Source of the DNA: DYHD01 sp037445375
GTDB taxonomy: Bacteria; Nitrospirota; Thermodesulfovibrionia; Thermodesulfovibrionales; Dissulfurispiraceae
Reading direction: 5' to 3'
Assembly: GCA_037445375.1 (NCBI GenBank)
Contig: JBBIKS010000008.1
Coordinates: forward strand, 1 to 64,000
DNA length: 64,000 nt
In this document: piece by piece, positions 42,906 through 50,712 of the stretch
Numbering within the stretch: position 1 is the first letter of the stretch
How the letters are laid out: every line of letters begins with the position of its first letter
The notes under the pieces: model-generated
The model's input: only the letters and a program-made list of their open reading frames with translations
What the model was told of the DNA's origin: nothing
Databases searched by the model: none
Made by a program: the position numbers and the translations under genes

Positions 42906-43808
42906 ATGAAAATCGCAATTTTAGGGGCACCAGGATGTGTTGGGACAAATCTAATAAGAACATTGCTTGAGTACCCTTATAATGCGATTATCGGCTCTTG
43001 TCTTTCTGAAAAAGAAATACTCAAAGATATCCCTCTCAAAAATCTTATATGGAAACAGGTCAATTTATTAGATGCAAACAGTGCAGAAATTTTTTTTAAC
43101 GACTGTGAGATTTTAATTTATCTTATACACTCGCTGGGCGCAAAGAATTTTGAACAGCTTGACATACAATTGGCAAATGCAGCGGGAAGTGCTGCAAAAA
43201 AGGCTGGGATAAAAAAAATAATCTATTTGGGAGGGATTATTCCAGCAAATCAGGATGCATCCCCCCATCTTATAAGCAGGATGAGGACAGGTCAAGCCCT
43301 TGCTTCACATGGAATTCCAGTTGCAGAGGTGCGTGCGAGCATCCTTCTTGAGACATGCAGCGCATCATATCTTATAGTTTATCACCTCGCGAAAAGGCTC
43401 CCTTTAATGATAACCCCTAAATGGCTAAATTCGCTCTGTGCGCCAATTGCCCTTGAAGACGCAGTAAGAGTTATTGCAGAACTTGTGAAAAAAGAAATTA
43501 AAGGGCATGAGATATTTGAAATAGGATCTGATATAGTTCGCTACCGTGATCTCTTATCCCTTTGTGGAAAGTCTATACGGGGCATTGAAAATATTATTAT
43601 ACCAGTTCCATTGTTTGCTGTAAGCCTATCATCTCTTTGGATACAACTTATCACAGGGGTTCCAAATAGTGTGGGGACAGCACTTGCAGAGGGGTTAAGA
43701 TCCGATACCATTCCATCAAAAAATCGTTTTAGAGAAGTAACGGGAAGAGACCCGCTTCCAATTAAAAATGTTCTTGAAAATCTTGCTAAAAAAATGCAAA
43801 GAGCTTAA
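42906..43808 (+). CDS. NAD(P)-binding SDR-like protein (NmrA / YbjT N-terminal type)
   Basis: This 300-residue Rossmann protein is of the atypical/extended SDR group. The dinucleotide loop is ILGAPGCVGTNLIRTLL at the N-terminus; LIYLIHSLGAKNFEQLD and KKIIYLGGIIP resemble the YbjT and NDUFA9-like proteins. No catalytic YxxxK is evident. In YbjT-like proteins this domain is followed by a DUF2867 (SRPBCC-like) domain. Here an SRPBCC protein is encoded separately and convergently next door. Function is unknown; binding or quinone-related redox roles have been suggested for relatives. Confidence 0.8.
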   Translation: MKIAILGAPGCVGTNLIRTLLEYPYNAIIGSCLSEKEILKDIPLKNLIWKQVNLLDANSAEIFFNDCEILIYLIHSLGAKNFEQLDIQLANAAGSAAKKAGIKKIIYLGGIIPANQDASPHLISRMRTGQALASHGIPVAEVRASILLETCSASYLIVYHLAKRLPLMITPKWLNSLCAPIALEDAVRVIAELVKKEIKGHEIFEIGSDIVRYRDLLSLCGKSIRGIENIIIPVPLFAVSLSSLWIQLITGVPNSVGTALAEGLRSDTIPSKNRFREVTGRDPLPIKNVLENLAKKMQRA

Positions 43809-43814
43809 AAACAT

Positions 43815-44243
43815 TTATAATTGTTCTGCAGCCGATTTAAGGTCATTCAGGAATTCCCTTGTGAGGCTTTGTATTTTTTGCTTTGGTACGATAAAACCGA
43901 TATTTCTCACAAAAAAACCGTTAAATACCTCTCTGCTGGTCACAAGAATCCCGTTCTTGGTTTCTTTAAAATCAAATAAGTGCTCTGCAAATAACCCCAT
44001 TTTCTTTGCATACCATGAGATGCTTTTTTTATTTTTTACCTCCTGTATCTCTATACAAACATTAATTGGGAAAAAGAATGGCCGAAAATTACACACAAGC
44101 CGGCATCCTGATGTAAGGCAGTTACTCTCTGATTCAACATCTCTTATAACATTGTTCCAGTTTTTCCAGCATGTAAGGTCAGTAAATGTATCCCAGACCT
44201 TGTCCAAATCAGCATTGATTAAAATTGACTCTTCAACTATCAT
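43815..44243 (-). CDS. SRPBCC (START/Bet v1-like) protein
   Basis: This 142-residue single-domain protein is of the polyketide cyclase/SRPBCC type. It starts VEESILINADLDKVWDTFTDLTCWKNWNN, the usual first strand and helix, and ends in a long helix, QKIQSLTREFLNDLKSAAEQL (the last part of the fold). These proteins bind hydrophobic ligands in a deep cavity. The ligand is unknown. It is convergent with the NAD(P)-binding gene, ending 6 bases away. Confidence 0.78.
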   Translation of the reverse strand: MIVEESILINADLDKVWDTFTDLTCWKNWNNVIRDVESESNCLTSGCRLVCNFRPFFFPINVCIEIQEVKNKKSISWYAKKMGLFAEHLFDFKETKNGILVTSREVFNGFFVRNIGFIVPKQKIQSLTREFLNDLKSAAEQL

Positions 44244-44381
44244 ATTAAACTAAACAACAAAACAAAGATTTATGAAAAAGATTATACCAGCCAAACATCT
44301 ATGCAGACAAGTTAACATAAAAGAGCATTAGAGATGTCATTGTGATATCTTCAATGAAACAAAACGTAAAGGGTTAATATT

Positions 44382-45161
44382 ATGGATGAATTTCTAAGAC
44401 TAATTGATATAATAGCGAAACTTCGTTCTGAAAATGGCTGTCCATGGGACAAAGAACAGACTAAGGATTCTCTTAAGCCTTATCTGATAGAAGAAGCCCA
44501 TGAGGTCTTAGAAGCTATTGATGAGAGCAATCCAAAAAAACTCAGAGAAGAACTGGGAGACCTTTTATTTCAAATAATATTTCATTCCCAAATAGCCGCT
44601 GAAAGTGGCGATTTCACCATCTTTGATGTCATTAAGGGCATCTCGGATAAAATAATCAGCAGGCACCCGCATGTATTTTCAAATGCAAAATTTGAATCTC
44701 CTGAAGAGGTCAGGAAACAATGGCACGAAAGAAAAACAGAGGAAGGCAGGTTCAAAGATTCAATTCTAAGCGGTGTCCCAAAAAGCCTGCCCTCACTGCT
44801 AAGGTCTCAAAGGCTGCAGTCAAGGGCATCAAAGGTTGGATTTGATTGGGAAAAAACAGAAGATATGCTTTATAAGGTTGATGAAGAGTTGTCTGAATTA
44901 AAAGCTGCTATAAAAACTGGCTCGAAAGAAGAGATTGAAGAAGAGCTTGGCGATGTGCTGTTTGTCCTTGTAAATGTATCACGATTTACAGGCTTAAATG
45001 CTGAAGAGGCTTTAAAAAAGACAATAAATAAATTTATCAATAGATTCGGATATATTGAGCAAAAAGCTAAAGATACAGGACAGAATCTATCAGATATGAC
45101 TATCAAAGAGATGGATAGCCTCTGGGACGAAGCAAAATCACAAAATAAAGAATCAAGATGA
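44382..45161 (+). CDS. mazG: Nucleoside triphosphate pyrophosphohydrolase MazG
   Basis: This all-alpha NTP pyrophosphatase cleans up aberrant nucleotides. It has 259 residues with two MazG repeats. The first has CPWDKEQTKDSLKPYLIEEAHEVLEAI and EELGDLLFQIIFHSQIA with the metal-binding acids; the second is around EEELGDVLFVLVNVSRF. Both EExxE and ExxD motifs are intact. A weak ribosome site precedes it. Confidence 0.95.
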   Translation: MDEFLRLIDIIAKLRSENGCPWDKEQTKDSLKPYLIEEAHEVLEAIDESNPKKLREELGDLLFQIIFHSQIAAESGDFTIFDVIKGISDKIISRHPHVFSNAKFESPEEVRKQWHERKTEEGRFKDSILSGVPKSLPSLLRSQRLQSRASKVGFDWEKTEDMLYKVDEELSELKAAIKTGSKEEIEEELGDVLFVLVNVSRFTGLNAEEALKKTINKFINRFGYIEQKAKDTGQNLSDMTIKEMDSLWDEAKSQNKESR

Positions 45162-45198
45162 TTTGTTCTTCTTTAAGATATGCTGTTAGATAAAATAA

Positions 45199-45273
45199 TC
45201 GGGGCGAGCCGATTCGAACGGCCGACCTCTCGCACCCCAAGCGAGTGCGCTAACCAAACTGCGCTACGCCCCG
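45199..45273 (-). tRNA. tRNA-Pro (anticodon GGG)
   Basis: It folds into a full cloverleaf: acceptor CGGGGCG/CGCCCCG with discriminator A, D arm GCGC..GCGC, anticodon stem CTCGC/GCGAG with the loop TTGGGGT (anticodon GGG), and T arm GGCCG TTCGAAT CGGCT. CCA is not encoded. It lies between mazG and the merR-like gene; ihfA - merR - tRNA-Pro is an order I recall from Deltaproteobacteria and relatives. Confidence 0.95.
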
Positions 45274-45289
45274 AATTTTGGCATAATCA

Positions 45290-45706
45290 TCAAAGTTCCT
45301 TGACGATTTCCCTTAAACGTTTTTTGACATAATTCAATATATTATCGGATATTTCGGTCCCCGAGCTTTGACCTGGTACGCACAAGCTTTCTGAAAAGAT
45401 TTCGTTGCTTACAGATGTTTCAACTACAGCGTTATCATTTCTCTGAAACCTTCTTTTTACTCCATCTATTGTATATTTTTCATCATAAAGAAGCTTTTTA
45501 ATTTCTATAAGCAAATCAATATCCTGCTTTGCATACATTCTTTGTCCGGACTTGCTTCTTTTGGGGCTGAGAAATGAAAATTCAGACTCCCAATATCTCA
45601 ATACATAAGACTCAACTTCGAGCATCTTGCTTACTTCCCCAATTTTATAAAATAACTTATCAGAAAATAAACTTAGTGATTGAGATTTCTTTAAAGGACT
45701 ATGCAT
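45290..45706 (-). CDS. MerR-family regulator (short, IhfA-linked type)
   Basis: This 138-residue protein has an N-terminal MerR winged helix: LFYKIGEVSKMLEVESYVLRYWESEFSFL, SKSGQRMYAKQDIDLLIEIKKLLYDEKYTIDGVKRRF. No effector-binding domain is present; the C-terminal 50 residues look unstructured. Its regulon is unknown. It lies downstream of ihfA in the usual pairing. Confidence 0.92.
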   Translation of the reverse strand: MHSPLKKSQSLSLFSDKLFYKIGEVSKMLEVESYVLRYWESEFSFLSPKRSKSGQRMYAKQDIDLLIEIKKLLYDEKYTIDGVKRRFQRNDNAVVETSVSNEIFSESLCVPGQSSGTEISDNILNYVKKRLREIVKEL

Positions 45707-45808
45707 ACATTAAAAATTATCTTTCCTAATTTAACCTAATTCTTGCAACTGCAATTTTTATATGACAAGAGATAAAGCCAGCAGTTATCCTATATTTTCA
45801 AAAATCGC

Positions 45809-46093
45809 TCACTTTAAATTTTTATTAAATGATTTTTTTAGTTCAGCGCTTGCCTTAAAGGTTATAACCTTTCTTGGTTTAATCTCAACTTCTTGCTTGG
45901 TTCTGGGGTTGCGCCCCTTTCTGGAACCTTTTTTTCTGACATTAAATGTTCCAAAACCTGATATCTTTATCTGTTCTCCGGCTAACAAAGTCTGCTTAAT
46001 TGTAGCGAAAACCGCTTCTACCGCCTCTCGTGCCTCTCTCTTGGGAAGCCCCATCTTTTCATACAACAAACCAATAATATCAACTTTTGTCAT
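45809..46093 (-). CDS. ihfA: Integration host factor alpha / HU-family protein
   Basis: This DNA-bending protein of 94 residues has the family segment IKISGFGTFNVRKKGSRKGRNPRTKQEVEIKPRKVITF, including the intercalating-Pro arm region. The starting MTKVDIIGLLYEKMGLPKREA is IhfA-like. I start at ATG 46093, with GAGGTGG just upstream, and not at 46114. IHF often assists sigma-54 promoters, and one is predicted at the pilin gene in this window. Confidence 0.93.
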   Translation of the reverse strand: MTKVDIIGLLYEKMGLPKREAREAVEAVFATIKQTLLAGEQIKISGFGTFNVRKKGSRKGRNPRTKQEVEIKPRKVITFKASAELKKSFNKNLK

Positions 46094-46140
46094 ATCCACC
46101 TCATAAAAAACCATTTGATTCGGAAACGCGGTGAGTAAAT

Positions 46141-46169
46141 TTTAAATTGCCTTCTACTTGTATTGTCAA
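46141..46169 (-). promoter_or_regulatory. ihfA: Promoter of ihfA
   Basis: On the minus strand TTGACA (46164-46169) and TTTAAA (46141-46146) are 17 bases apart, about 48 bases before the ihfA ATG. Confidence 0.5.
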
Positions 46170-46211
46170 GTTTTAAAATTATATATTTTTACGATAACAA
46201 ACAAAGATATC

Positions 46212-46239
46212 TTGCTTCAACCAAGTTTAATGTTATAAT
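46212..46239 (+). promoter_or_regulatory. Promoter of the EF-G-like gene
   Basis: TTGCTT (46212-46217) and TATAAT (46234-46239) are 16 bases apart. They lie about 190 bases before the ATG at 46427. The 333-base gap between ihfA and this gene holds only these divergent promoters and the AAAGGGGGG ribosome site. Confidence 0.5.
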
Positions 46240-46426
46240 ATGGAATTTCATAATATAAGCGGTAGAGAATGTTGTATTATACACGAGTTCAATGTATTTT
46301 GCTCCGAAAATATCATCCTCATCTGAGAGAAAATACTCTAAATGCAAAGCAGCATGAATTCTATAAGCATTTGTGCTTCAAATATCTTGAACTTAAGATT
46401 CTTTAATTAAAGGGGGGCTTAAATAA

Positions 46427-48520
46427 ATGGCGGTTGCGAATGTTGAAAAAATCAGAAATGTAGCTTTGATTGCACACAGCGGAGCGGGTAAAACTTCTCT
46501 AACAGAGGCGATTTTATTTAATGGCGGCGCTATTGACAGAATTGGCAATGTAGAGTCTGGCAATACAACCTCAGATTTTGAACCCGAGGAGATTGCACGA
46601 AAGATAAGCGTTACTTCGTCTCTTTCTTATTGCGACTGGAAGGGAACAAGGATTAACCTGATTGACACACCCGGCTTTATTAATTTCATTGAAGATACAA
46701 GAGCCTGTTTAAGAGTTGCTGACGGAGTGATAGCAGTTGTATGTGCAGTATCAGGCATCAAGGCAGAGACTAGAAAGATATGGGGTTATGTCTCGGAATA
46801 CAAAATTCCCTCCGTTATTTTTATTAATAAACTTGATAAAGAATCCGCAAATTTTTACTCAGCAATTGATGAGGCGAAAGCATCCTTTGGTCTCGATGCT
46901 GTGCCCATCCAGATACCAATAGGGACTGGTGAACAATTTAAGGGAATCGTTGACCTGTTTTCCATGAAGGCGTATATCTTCAACAACGGCAAAGCATCTG
47001 AAACAGATATTCCCGCTGAGGCTGCAGAATCTGCTGAAGAATACAGAAAGAAACTGATTGAAAAAATTGCCGAGACCGATGATAATTTGCTCGAAAAATA
47101 CCTTGAAGGCGAAGAATTAACAACACAAGAACTGACAGTGGGTTTAAAATTAGCCTCTATTGAGAGGAAATTCATACCCGTAGTGTGCGGATCCGCAGTT
47201 GCCAACATTGCAATTCCACAACTTTTAGATACAATCCTGCTCTGTCTGCCTTCGCCTGTCGAAAGGGCTGATGTATCACCTATTAAGGCATTAAATACCA
47301 AAGATGGGAAGGAAATAGAGATTAAACCGCTTCCAACAAAACCTTTCACTGCCTATGTTTTTAAGACTATTGCTGATCCTTATGCAGGCAAGCTTTCTTT
47401 GTTTAAGGTTTTCTCCGGCATATTGAAGGCAGACTCAAATGTTTTAAATTCAGTGTCTGAAACAAAGGAGAGGATCGGTCAGGTCTTTTATCTTCTTGGC
47501 AAAAAGAATATACCTGCTCAGTCCGTTGGACCAGGCGAGATTGCCGCTGTCGTTAAGTTAAAGGATACTAATGTTGGAGATACATTATGCGATGAACACT
47601 ATTCATTTGTAATCGAAAAGCTTAAGTATGCAGAGCCAATAATATCATATGCAATCGCACCAAAAACCAAAGGCGATGAAGAAAAAGTGAGCGTCGGGCT
47701 TCAGCGGATACTTGAAGAAGACCCGACGCTTAAGTTCGTGAGGGATGAGGAATCCAAGGAAATGATACTTTCCGGAATGGGGCAAGTTCATCTTGAGGTT
47801 GCGTTAGAGAGGCTTAAAAGAAAATTCGGTGTAGATGTTGTTATGAACACGCCAAAAATTCCCTATAGGGAAGCGATCAGGGCATCTGTGAAAACCCAGG
47901 GCAAATACAAAAAACAGTCCGGCGGCAGAGGACAATATGGAGACTGCTGGATTGAAATCGAACCACTTCCAAGAGGAGGCGGGTATGAATTTTTAGATAA
48001 GATTGTCGGGGGAGCAATTCCTCAACAATACAGACCTGCAGTTGAAAAAGGCATAGTTGAGACAATGAAAGAAGGTATACTTGCCGGCTATCCAATAGTT
48101 GACCTTCGGGTTACCCTCTTTGACGGCACTTATCATACCGTAGATTCCTCTGAAATGGCTTTTAAGATTGCCGGTTCTATGGCTCTCAAAAAGGCTTTTA
48201 TGGATGCAAAACCTGCCCTGCTTGAGCCGATAATGAAAATAGAGGTTATTGTCCCGGATGATACGCTCGGTTCGGTCATCGGTGATTTAAATTCAAGAAG
48301 AGGGAAGGTGCAGGGAGTTGATTCACAGGCAGGCGGCACTCAAAAGATAACCGCACTCGTTGCAATGGGTGAGATGCTCACATATGCAAATCAGCTTCAC
48401 AGTATTACATCTGGAAGAGGTTTATACTCGATGGAATTCTCTCATTATGAAGAAGTACCCGCTCATATTGCCCAGAAAGTAATAGCTGAAAAACAAAAAC
48501 AAAAAGAAGATGAGCATTGA
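46427..48520 (+). CDS. Elongation factor G-like GTPase (EF-G2 type)
   Basis: This 697-residue translational GTPase has all five EF-G domains. The G motifs are AHSGAGKTS (G1, about 16-24), DTPG and NKLD. The G1 sequence AHSGAGKT and N-terminal VEKIRNVALIAHS mark the EF-G-like/EF-G2 branch rather than the housekeeping FusA (AHIDAGKT). It stands alone, not in a str operon with rpsL, rpsG and tuf. A role in ribosome recycling or stress is known for some EF-G2 members but cannot be assigned here. Confidence 0.92.
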   Translation: MAVANVEKIRNVALIAHSGAGKTSLTEAILFNGGAIDRIGNVESGNTTSDFEPEEIARKISVTSSLSYCDWKGTRINLIDTPGFINFIEDTRACLRVADGVIAVVCAVSGIKAETRKIWGYVSEYKIPSVIFINKLDKESANFYSAIDEAKASFGLDAVPIQIPIGTGEQFKGIVDLFSMKAYIFNNGKASETDIPAEAAESAEEYRKKLIEKIAETDDNLLEKYLEGEELTTQELTVGLKLASIERKFIPVVCGSAVANIAIPQLLDTILLCLPSPVERADVSPIKALNTKDGKEIEIKPLPTKPFTAYVFKTIADPYAGKLSLFKVFSGILKADSNVLNSVSETKERIGQVFYLLGKKNIPAQSVGPGEIAAVVKLKDTNVGDTLCDEHYSFVIEKLKYAEPIISYAIAPKTKGDEEKVSVGLQRILEEDPTLKFVRDEESKEMILSGMGQVHLEVALERLKRKFGVDVVMNTPKIPYREAIRASVKTQGKYKKQSGGRGQYGDCWIEIEPLPRGGGYEFLDKIVGGAIPQQYRPAVEKGIVETMKEGILAGYPIVDLRVTLFDGTYHTVDSSEMAFKIAGSMALKKAFMDAKPALLEPIMKIEVIVPDDTLGSVIGDLNSRRGKVQGVDSQAGGTQKITALVAMGEMLTYANQLHSITSGRGLYSMEFSHYEEVPAHIAQKVIAEKQKQKEDEH

Positions 48521-48620
48521 TGAATAACGTTATGCTTCCTCTGCTACATGTTATGTCATTCCTTGCTTGCTTGATATGGAATGCAGTTCTTTAGGTTTCA
48601 CAGGAATGATATAAGGAAAT

Positions 48621-48636
48621 CTGTAGCTTGCTACAG
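48621..48636. repeat. Palindrome CTGTAGC-TT-GCTACAG
   Basis: This is the same hairpin core as at 9896-9915, with TT in place of AA in the loop. It stands 48 bases before argH. The surrounding gap (48521-48683) also has an inverted pair, GTCATTCC..GGAATGAT, typical of the dispersed hairpins of this genome. Confidence 0.55.
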
Positions 48637-48683
48637 GGCTTTACAAACTTTATCAGACAATACCGCTATGGCGCAGGTGCTTT

Positions 48684-50078
48684 GTGAAAAAACTATGGTC
48701 GGGCAGATTCAAAGAAAAGACCGCTGATATTGTTGAGCAATATACTGAATCAATCTCTTTTGATAAGAGGCTGTGGAAGCATGATATTGATGGGAGCATC
48801 GCACATGCAAAAATGCTTGCCACGCAAGGCATTATCACAGATGATGAGTTGCAAAAAATAATAAAAGGGCTTCTGGATATCGCTGATGATATTAAAGCCG
48901 ATAAATTCACATTCAAGATGGAATTAGAAGACATCCACATGAACATAGAATCTGCATTGATAGAGAAAATTGGGGATGCCGGCGGTAGACTTCATACTGC
49001 AAGGTCAAGAAATGATCAGGTCGGACTTGACCTGCGACTCTATCTGCGCAAAGAAATCAAAGAGATTATCGAATTATTAATAAATCTTGAATTGCTTTTC
49101 GCTGATTTAGCTGAAAAAAATCTCACAGTTGTCATGCCCGGCTATACTCATATGCAAAGGGCCCAGCCTATTCTATTATCTCATCATTTGATGGCTTATA
49201 CCCATATGTTTGATAGGGACAGAATGAGGCTTGAGGATTCCTTAAAAAGAATTAATATTTCCCCTTTAGGTTCATGCGCCCTCGCAGGGACATCGTTAAT
49301 GATTGACAGACAATATGTTGCAGACCTTTTAGGTTTTGACTCTGTTTCAGAAAATAGCATTGACTCGGTATCAGACAGGGACTTTGCGATTGAATTTCTC
49401 TGCACTTCCTCTATTTTAATGATGCATATATCAAGAATTGCTGAAGAGTTAGTTATATGGGCAACGCAGGAATTTTCTTTTATTGAATTGCCAGATGCTT
49501 TTACAACAGGTTCAAGCATAATGCCGCAAAAAAAGAACCCGGATATCGCAGAACTAATGAGGGGGAAAACAGGCAGAATTTATGGCGGTCTTATCAGTCT
49601 GCTTACTACCATGAAGGGGCTTCCACTCTCATACAATAGAGATATGCAGGAAGATAAAGAGCCGGTTTTCGATACCGTTGATACGGTAAAAATGACCCTC
49701 AATGTGCTTATGCAGATGCTTCAAAAAACAACGTTCAACAAAAAAAGATTGGCAGAAGCATCTGAGGAAGGATTCTCAACTGCAACAGATGTAGCTGAAT
49801 ACCTCGTGAAAAAAGGCATGCCATTCAGGACTGCTCACGAGATAACAGGCAAAATAGTCCGGCACTGCATTGATAAAAAAAAGAAACTCGGTGATTTAAG
49901 CTTGTCAGATTATAAAAACTTTTCCAATCTGCTGAATGAAGATATTTATAGAATTATTAAACCATTGGAGTCTATTGCTGCTAAAAAGTCACTTGGCGGC
50001 ACATCCGCTGAATCGGTAAAACAGCAAATCAGCAAATTAAGAAAAAAACTTCTAACTCATAAAAAAATAAAGAAGTAA
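48684..50078 (+). CDS. argH: Argininosuccinate lyase
   Basis: This is the last step of arginine synthesis, splitting argininosuccinate into arginine and fumarate. It has LWSGRFKE at the start, HTARSRNDQV, and the superfamily signature GSSIMPQKKNP. The length, 464 residues, is typical. The start is GTG at 48684. argG is not adjacent. Confidence 0.97.
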   Translation: MKKLWSGRFKEKTADIVEQYTESISFDKRLWKHDIDGSIAHAKMLATQGIITDDELQKIIKGLLDIADDIKADKFTFKMELEDIHMNIESALIEKIGDAGGRLHTARSRNDQVGLDLRLYLRKEIKEIIELLINLELLFADLAEKNLTVVMPGYTHMQRAQPILLSHHLMAYTHMFDRDRMRLEDSLKRINISPLGSCALAGTSLMIDRQYVADLLGFDSVSENSIDSVSDRDFAIEFLCTSSILMMHISRIAEELVIWATQEFSFIELPDAFTTGSSIMPQKKNPDIAELMRGKTGRIYGGLISLLTTMKGLPLSYNRDMQEDKEPVFDTVDTVKMTLNVLMQMLQKTTFNKKRLAEASEEGFSTATDVAEYLVKKGMPFRTAHEITGKIVRHCIDKKKKLGDLSLSDYKNFSNLLNEDIYRIIKPLESIAAKKSLGGTSAESVKQQISKLRKKLLTHKKIKK

Positions 50079-50093
50079 AATCATCAATAAGGA

Positions 50094-50393
50094 TTATGTT
50101 ACCTTAGATTCTGTCTTTAGGGCAGGGTCTGCTTTATTGTCACTTTTATTATCGGCAGCAGCAGTTTTTTGCCCATTAGAATCTTTTTCAACCTCTACAG
50201 CTTTTTTTCTGTCCGAAGATGCATAATCTGTAACATACCATCCCGTTCCTTTGAGAATAAAAGATGTATTTGATATAAGCTTTCTGATTTGCCCGCCGCA
50301 ATCAGGGCAATTCTTTGGACACTCATCGGTTACTTTCAGCATAATCTCAAATTGTCTTCCACAATCGAGGCATTTGTATTCATAAATCGGCAT
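50094..50393 (-). CDS. FmdB-type zinc ribbon protein
   Basis: This 99-residue protein starts MPIYEYKCLDCGRQFE, the FmdB family N-terminus, with a zinc ribbon of C8, C11, C29 and C32. A charged Lys/Asp-rich tail (about 60-99) follows. FmdB-type proteins are regulators in some methylotrophs, but most have no known role. It is convergent with argH. Confidence 0.92.
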   Translation of the reverse strand: MPIYEYKCLDCGRQFEIMLKVTDECPKNCPDCGGQIRKLISNTSFILKGTGWYVTDYASSDRKKAVEVEKDSNGQKTAAADNKSDNKADPALKTESKVT

Positions 50394-50428
50394 TTCCCCA
50401 AACTCCTCAAAAAATATTCCTTTTTTTT

Positions 50429-50458
50429 AAGATATATCTATCCAGATAGTTTAGTCAA
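50429..50458 (-). promoter_or_regulatory. Promoter of the FmdB-like gene
   Basis: On the minus strand TTGACT (50453-50458) and TATCTT (50429-50434) are 18 bases apart, 36 bases before the ATG. The remainder of the gap 50459-50712 holds nothing I can identify. Confidence 0.45.
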
Positions 50459-50712
50459 CCCAAATTCTGCATTAGCCACAGACAAATCGAATAATGAACA
50501 AAAACCTATTTGCATAAAAAAATGAAACTGATATAGCTCACGATGTATTGATAATCCGTGCAAATCTGCGAAAAATGAGCGGCTAATAGCATTTTTAGGG
50601 TCAACCAGAACTCATAAATGCCAGCAATTCAAGGTGCGAATATCGAAATCGCTTCGAAATGCAGACTCATTGTAATGATGCGGTGTTTTTCCTTCGTTTT
50701 CGAATCTTGCCC

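Noticed and set aside
46427..48520. Housekeeping elongation factor G (fusA)
   Set aside because: The G1 motif is AHSGAGKT rather than AHIDAGKT and the gene is outside a str operon; it belongs to the EF-G2-like branch.
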